Below are positions 5,835 to 6,383 of a stretch of DNA of 6,383 nucleotides, in pieces. Numbering within the stretch: position 1 is the stretch's first letter; each line of letters opens with the position of its first letter. Under the pieces are notes generated by a model. It made no database searches. It was not told the origin of the DNA and was given only the letters and a program-made list of their open reading frames with translations. This DNA is from an uncultured Pelagibacteraceae bacterium (GTDB taxonomy: Bacteria > Pseudomonadota > Alphaproteobacteria > Pelagibacterales > Pelagibacteraceae): positions 1-6,383 of the forward strand of contig CACAEM010000036.1 of assembly GCA_902531455.1 (NCBI GenBank), in the 5' to 3' direction. The translations under genes and the position numbers were made by a program.

Positions 5835-6383
5835 AAAAATATCTAGTAATAGGAAATCCAATAGAACACTCTTTATCACCCAAATTACATAATTATTGGA
5901 TAAATAAAAATAATTTGAATGCAATTTATGGTAAGTTAGAAACTCAAGAGGGTGATTTGTCTGAACTATGTAAATCTATCAAAATGGGAGATTTAGATGG
6001 ATTAAATATAACTGTCCCATTTAAAAAATCAATAATACCTCATTTAGATATCTTAAGCGGTAATGCATTAAGTACACAATCTGTGAATACTGTGTCATTG
6101 AATAAAGGTAATTTAATTGGAGATAATACTGATATTAATGGATTTGAATTAAGTATAAGAAAATTGAATTATGACGTCTCCAACAAGACAGTTTTAATAT
6201 TAGGTGCTGGTGGGGTTGTGCCGTCAATAATTTTTTCATTGTTGAGGATGAATGTATCAAAAATACTTTTGAGCAACAGAACCAAAAAAAAGGCTGAAAA
6301 TTTAAAAGAATTATTCAAAGAGATTAATGTTGTAGAATGGGGTAATTTACCAGATTTTGATATGATCATCAATGCTACTACTT
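5831..6383 (+). CDS. aroE: Shikimate dehydrogenase (3' end cut by window)
   Basis: NADPH-dependent reduction of 3-dehydroshikimate to shikimate in aromatic amino acid and chorismate biosynthesis. The frame starts with ATGA overlapping the maf stop by 4 bp and stays open to the window end; 184 residues of an expected 270 or so are present. Landmarks fall almost exactly at E. coli positions: IGNPIEHSLSPKLHN (7-21) with shikimate-binding S14 and S16; GLNITVPFK (57-65) with T61 and catalytic K65; SVNTV (84-88) with N86; GDNTDINGF (97-105) with catalytic-pair D101; the dinucleotide-binding loop ILGAGGVVPS (123-132); SNRT (148-151), the N-R-T pattern that selects NADP(H); and INATT at the cut end. 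Nothing is missing in the visible part. A free-standing shikimate pathway fits a free-living organism. Third gene of the ppsR-maf-aroE operon. Confidence 0.96.
   Translation, partial: MKKYLVIGNPIEHSLSPKLHNYWINKNNLNAIYGKLETQEGDLSELCKSIKMGDLDGLNITVPFKKSIIPHLDILSGNALSTQSVNTVSLNKGNLIGDNTDINGFELSIRKLNYDVSNKTVLILGAGGVVPSIIFSLLRMNVSKILLSNRTKKKAENLKELFKEINVVEWGNLPDFDMIINATT

Noticed and set aside
6169..6372. Minus-strand open frame of 67 codons near the right end
   Set aside because: Antisense to aroE, whose NADP-binding motifs are intact across this stretch.
1..6383. Mobile element, CRISPR array, toxin-antitoxin, defence or other novel gene system
   Set aside because: All coding space is accounted for by conserved housekeeping genes plus one glycosyltransferase fragment; no integrase, transposase, direct-repeat/spacer array or tRNA-like fold was seen.

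Overview
The window is very AT-rich and tightly packed. It carries an ordinary alphaproteobacterial core block: rho, hemJ, hemH and hemE leftward, then a 283-bp AT-rich gap, then ppsR, maf and aroE rightward. Low GC, tiny gaps, 4-bp ATGA overlaps and Lys/Asn/Ile-rich proteins suggest a streamlined alphaproteobacterium of the SAR11/Pelagibacterales type. An intact aroE start argues against an obligate intracellular Rickettsiales member. The placement is inference; no rRNA gene is present to confirm it.

Left part (1-4146). The 3' end of a plus-strand glycosyltransferase-like gene runs convergently into rho with an 11-bp gap. Rho is the complete transcription termination factor. Upstream of it on the minus strand lie hemJ, hemH and hemE, transcribed in the order hemE-hemH-hemJ(-rho). 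They cover three late heme steps: uroporphyrinogen III to coproporphyrinogen III (HemE), protoporphyrinogen IX to protoporphyrin IX (HemJ), and iron insertion (HemH). The coproporphyrinogen oxidase step is not encoded here.

Centre (4147-4429). This divergent intergenic region next to hemE is the place where the replication origin lies in Caulobacter and Rickettsia. It contains one full DnaA-box match, several near matches, a perfect TTAA-N7-TTAA(C) CtrA-type box, a tandem 9-bp repeat and a palindrome touching the ppsR start. I read it as a probable oriC combined with the hemE promoter, and it is the most interesting part of the window. Genes immediately on both sides point away from it, as expected at an origin.

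Right part (4430-6383). ppsR (bifunctional regulator of pyruvate phosphate dikinase), maf (nucleotide pyrophosphatase) and aroE (shikimate dehydrogenase, cut by the window end) form an overlapping plus-strand operon. I saw no mobile element, CRISPR, tRNA, rRNA or defence gene, and no clearly new multi-gene system. The notable material is regulatory and replication-related.
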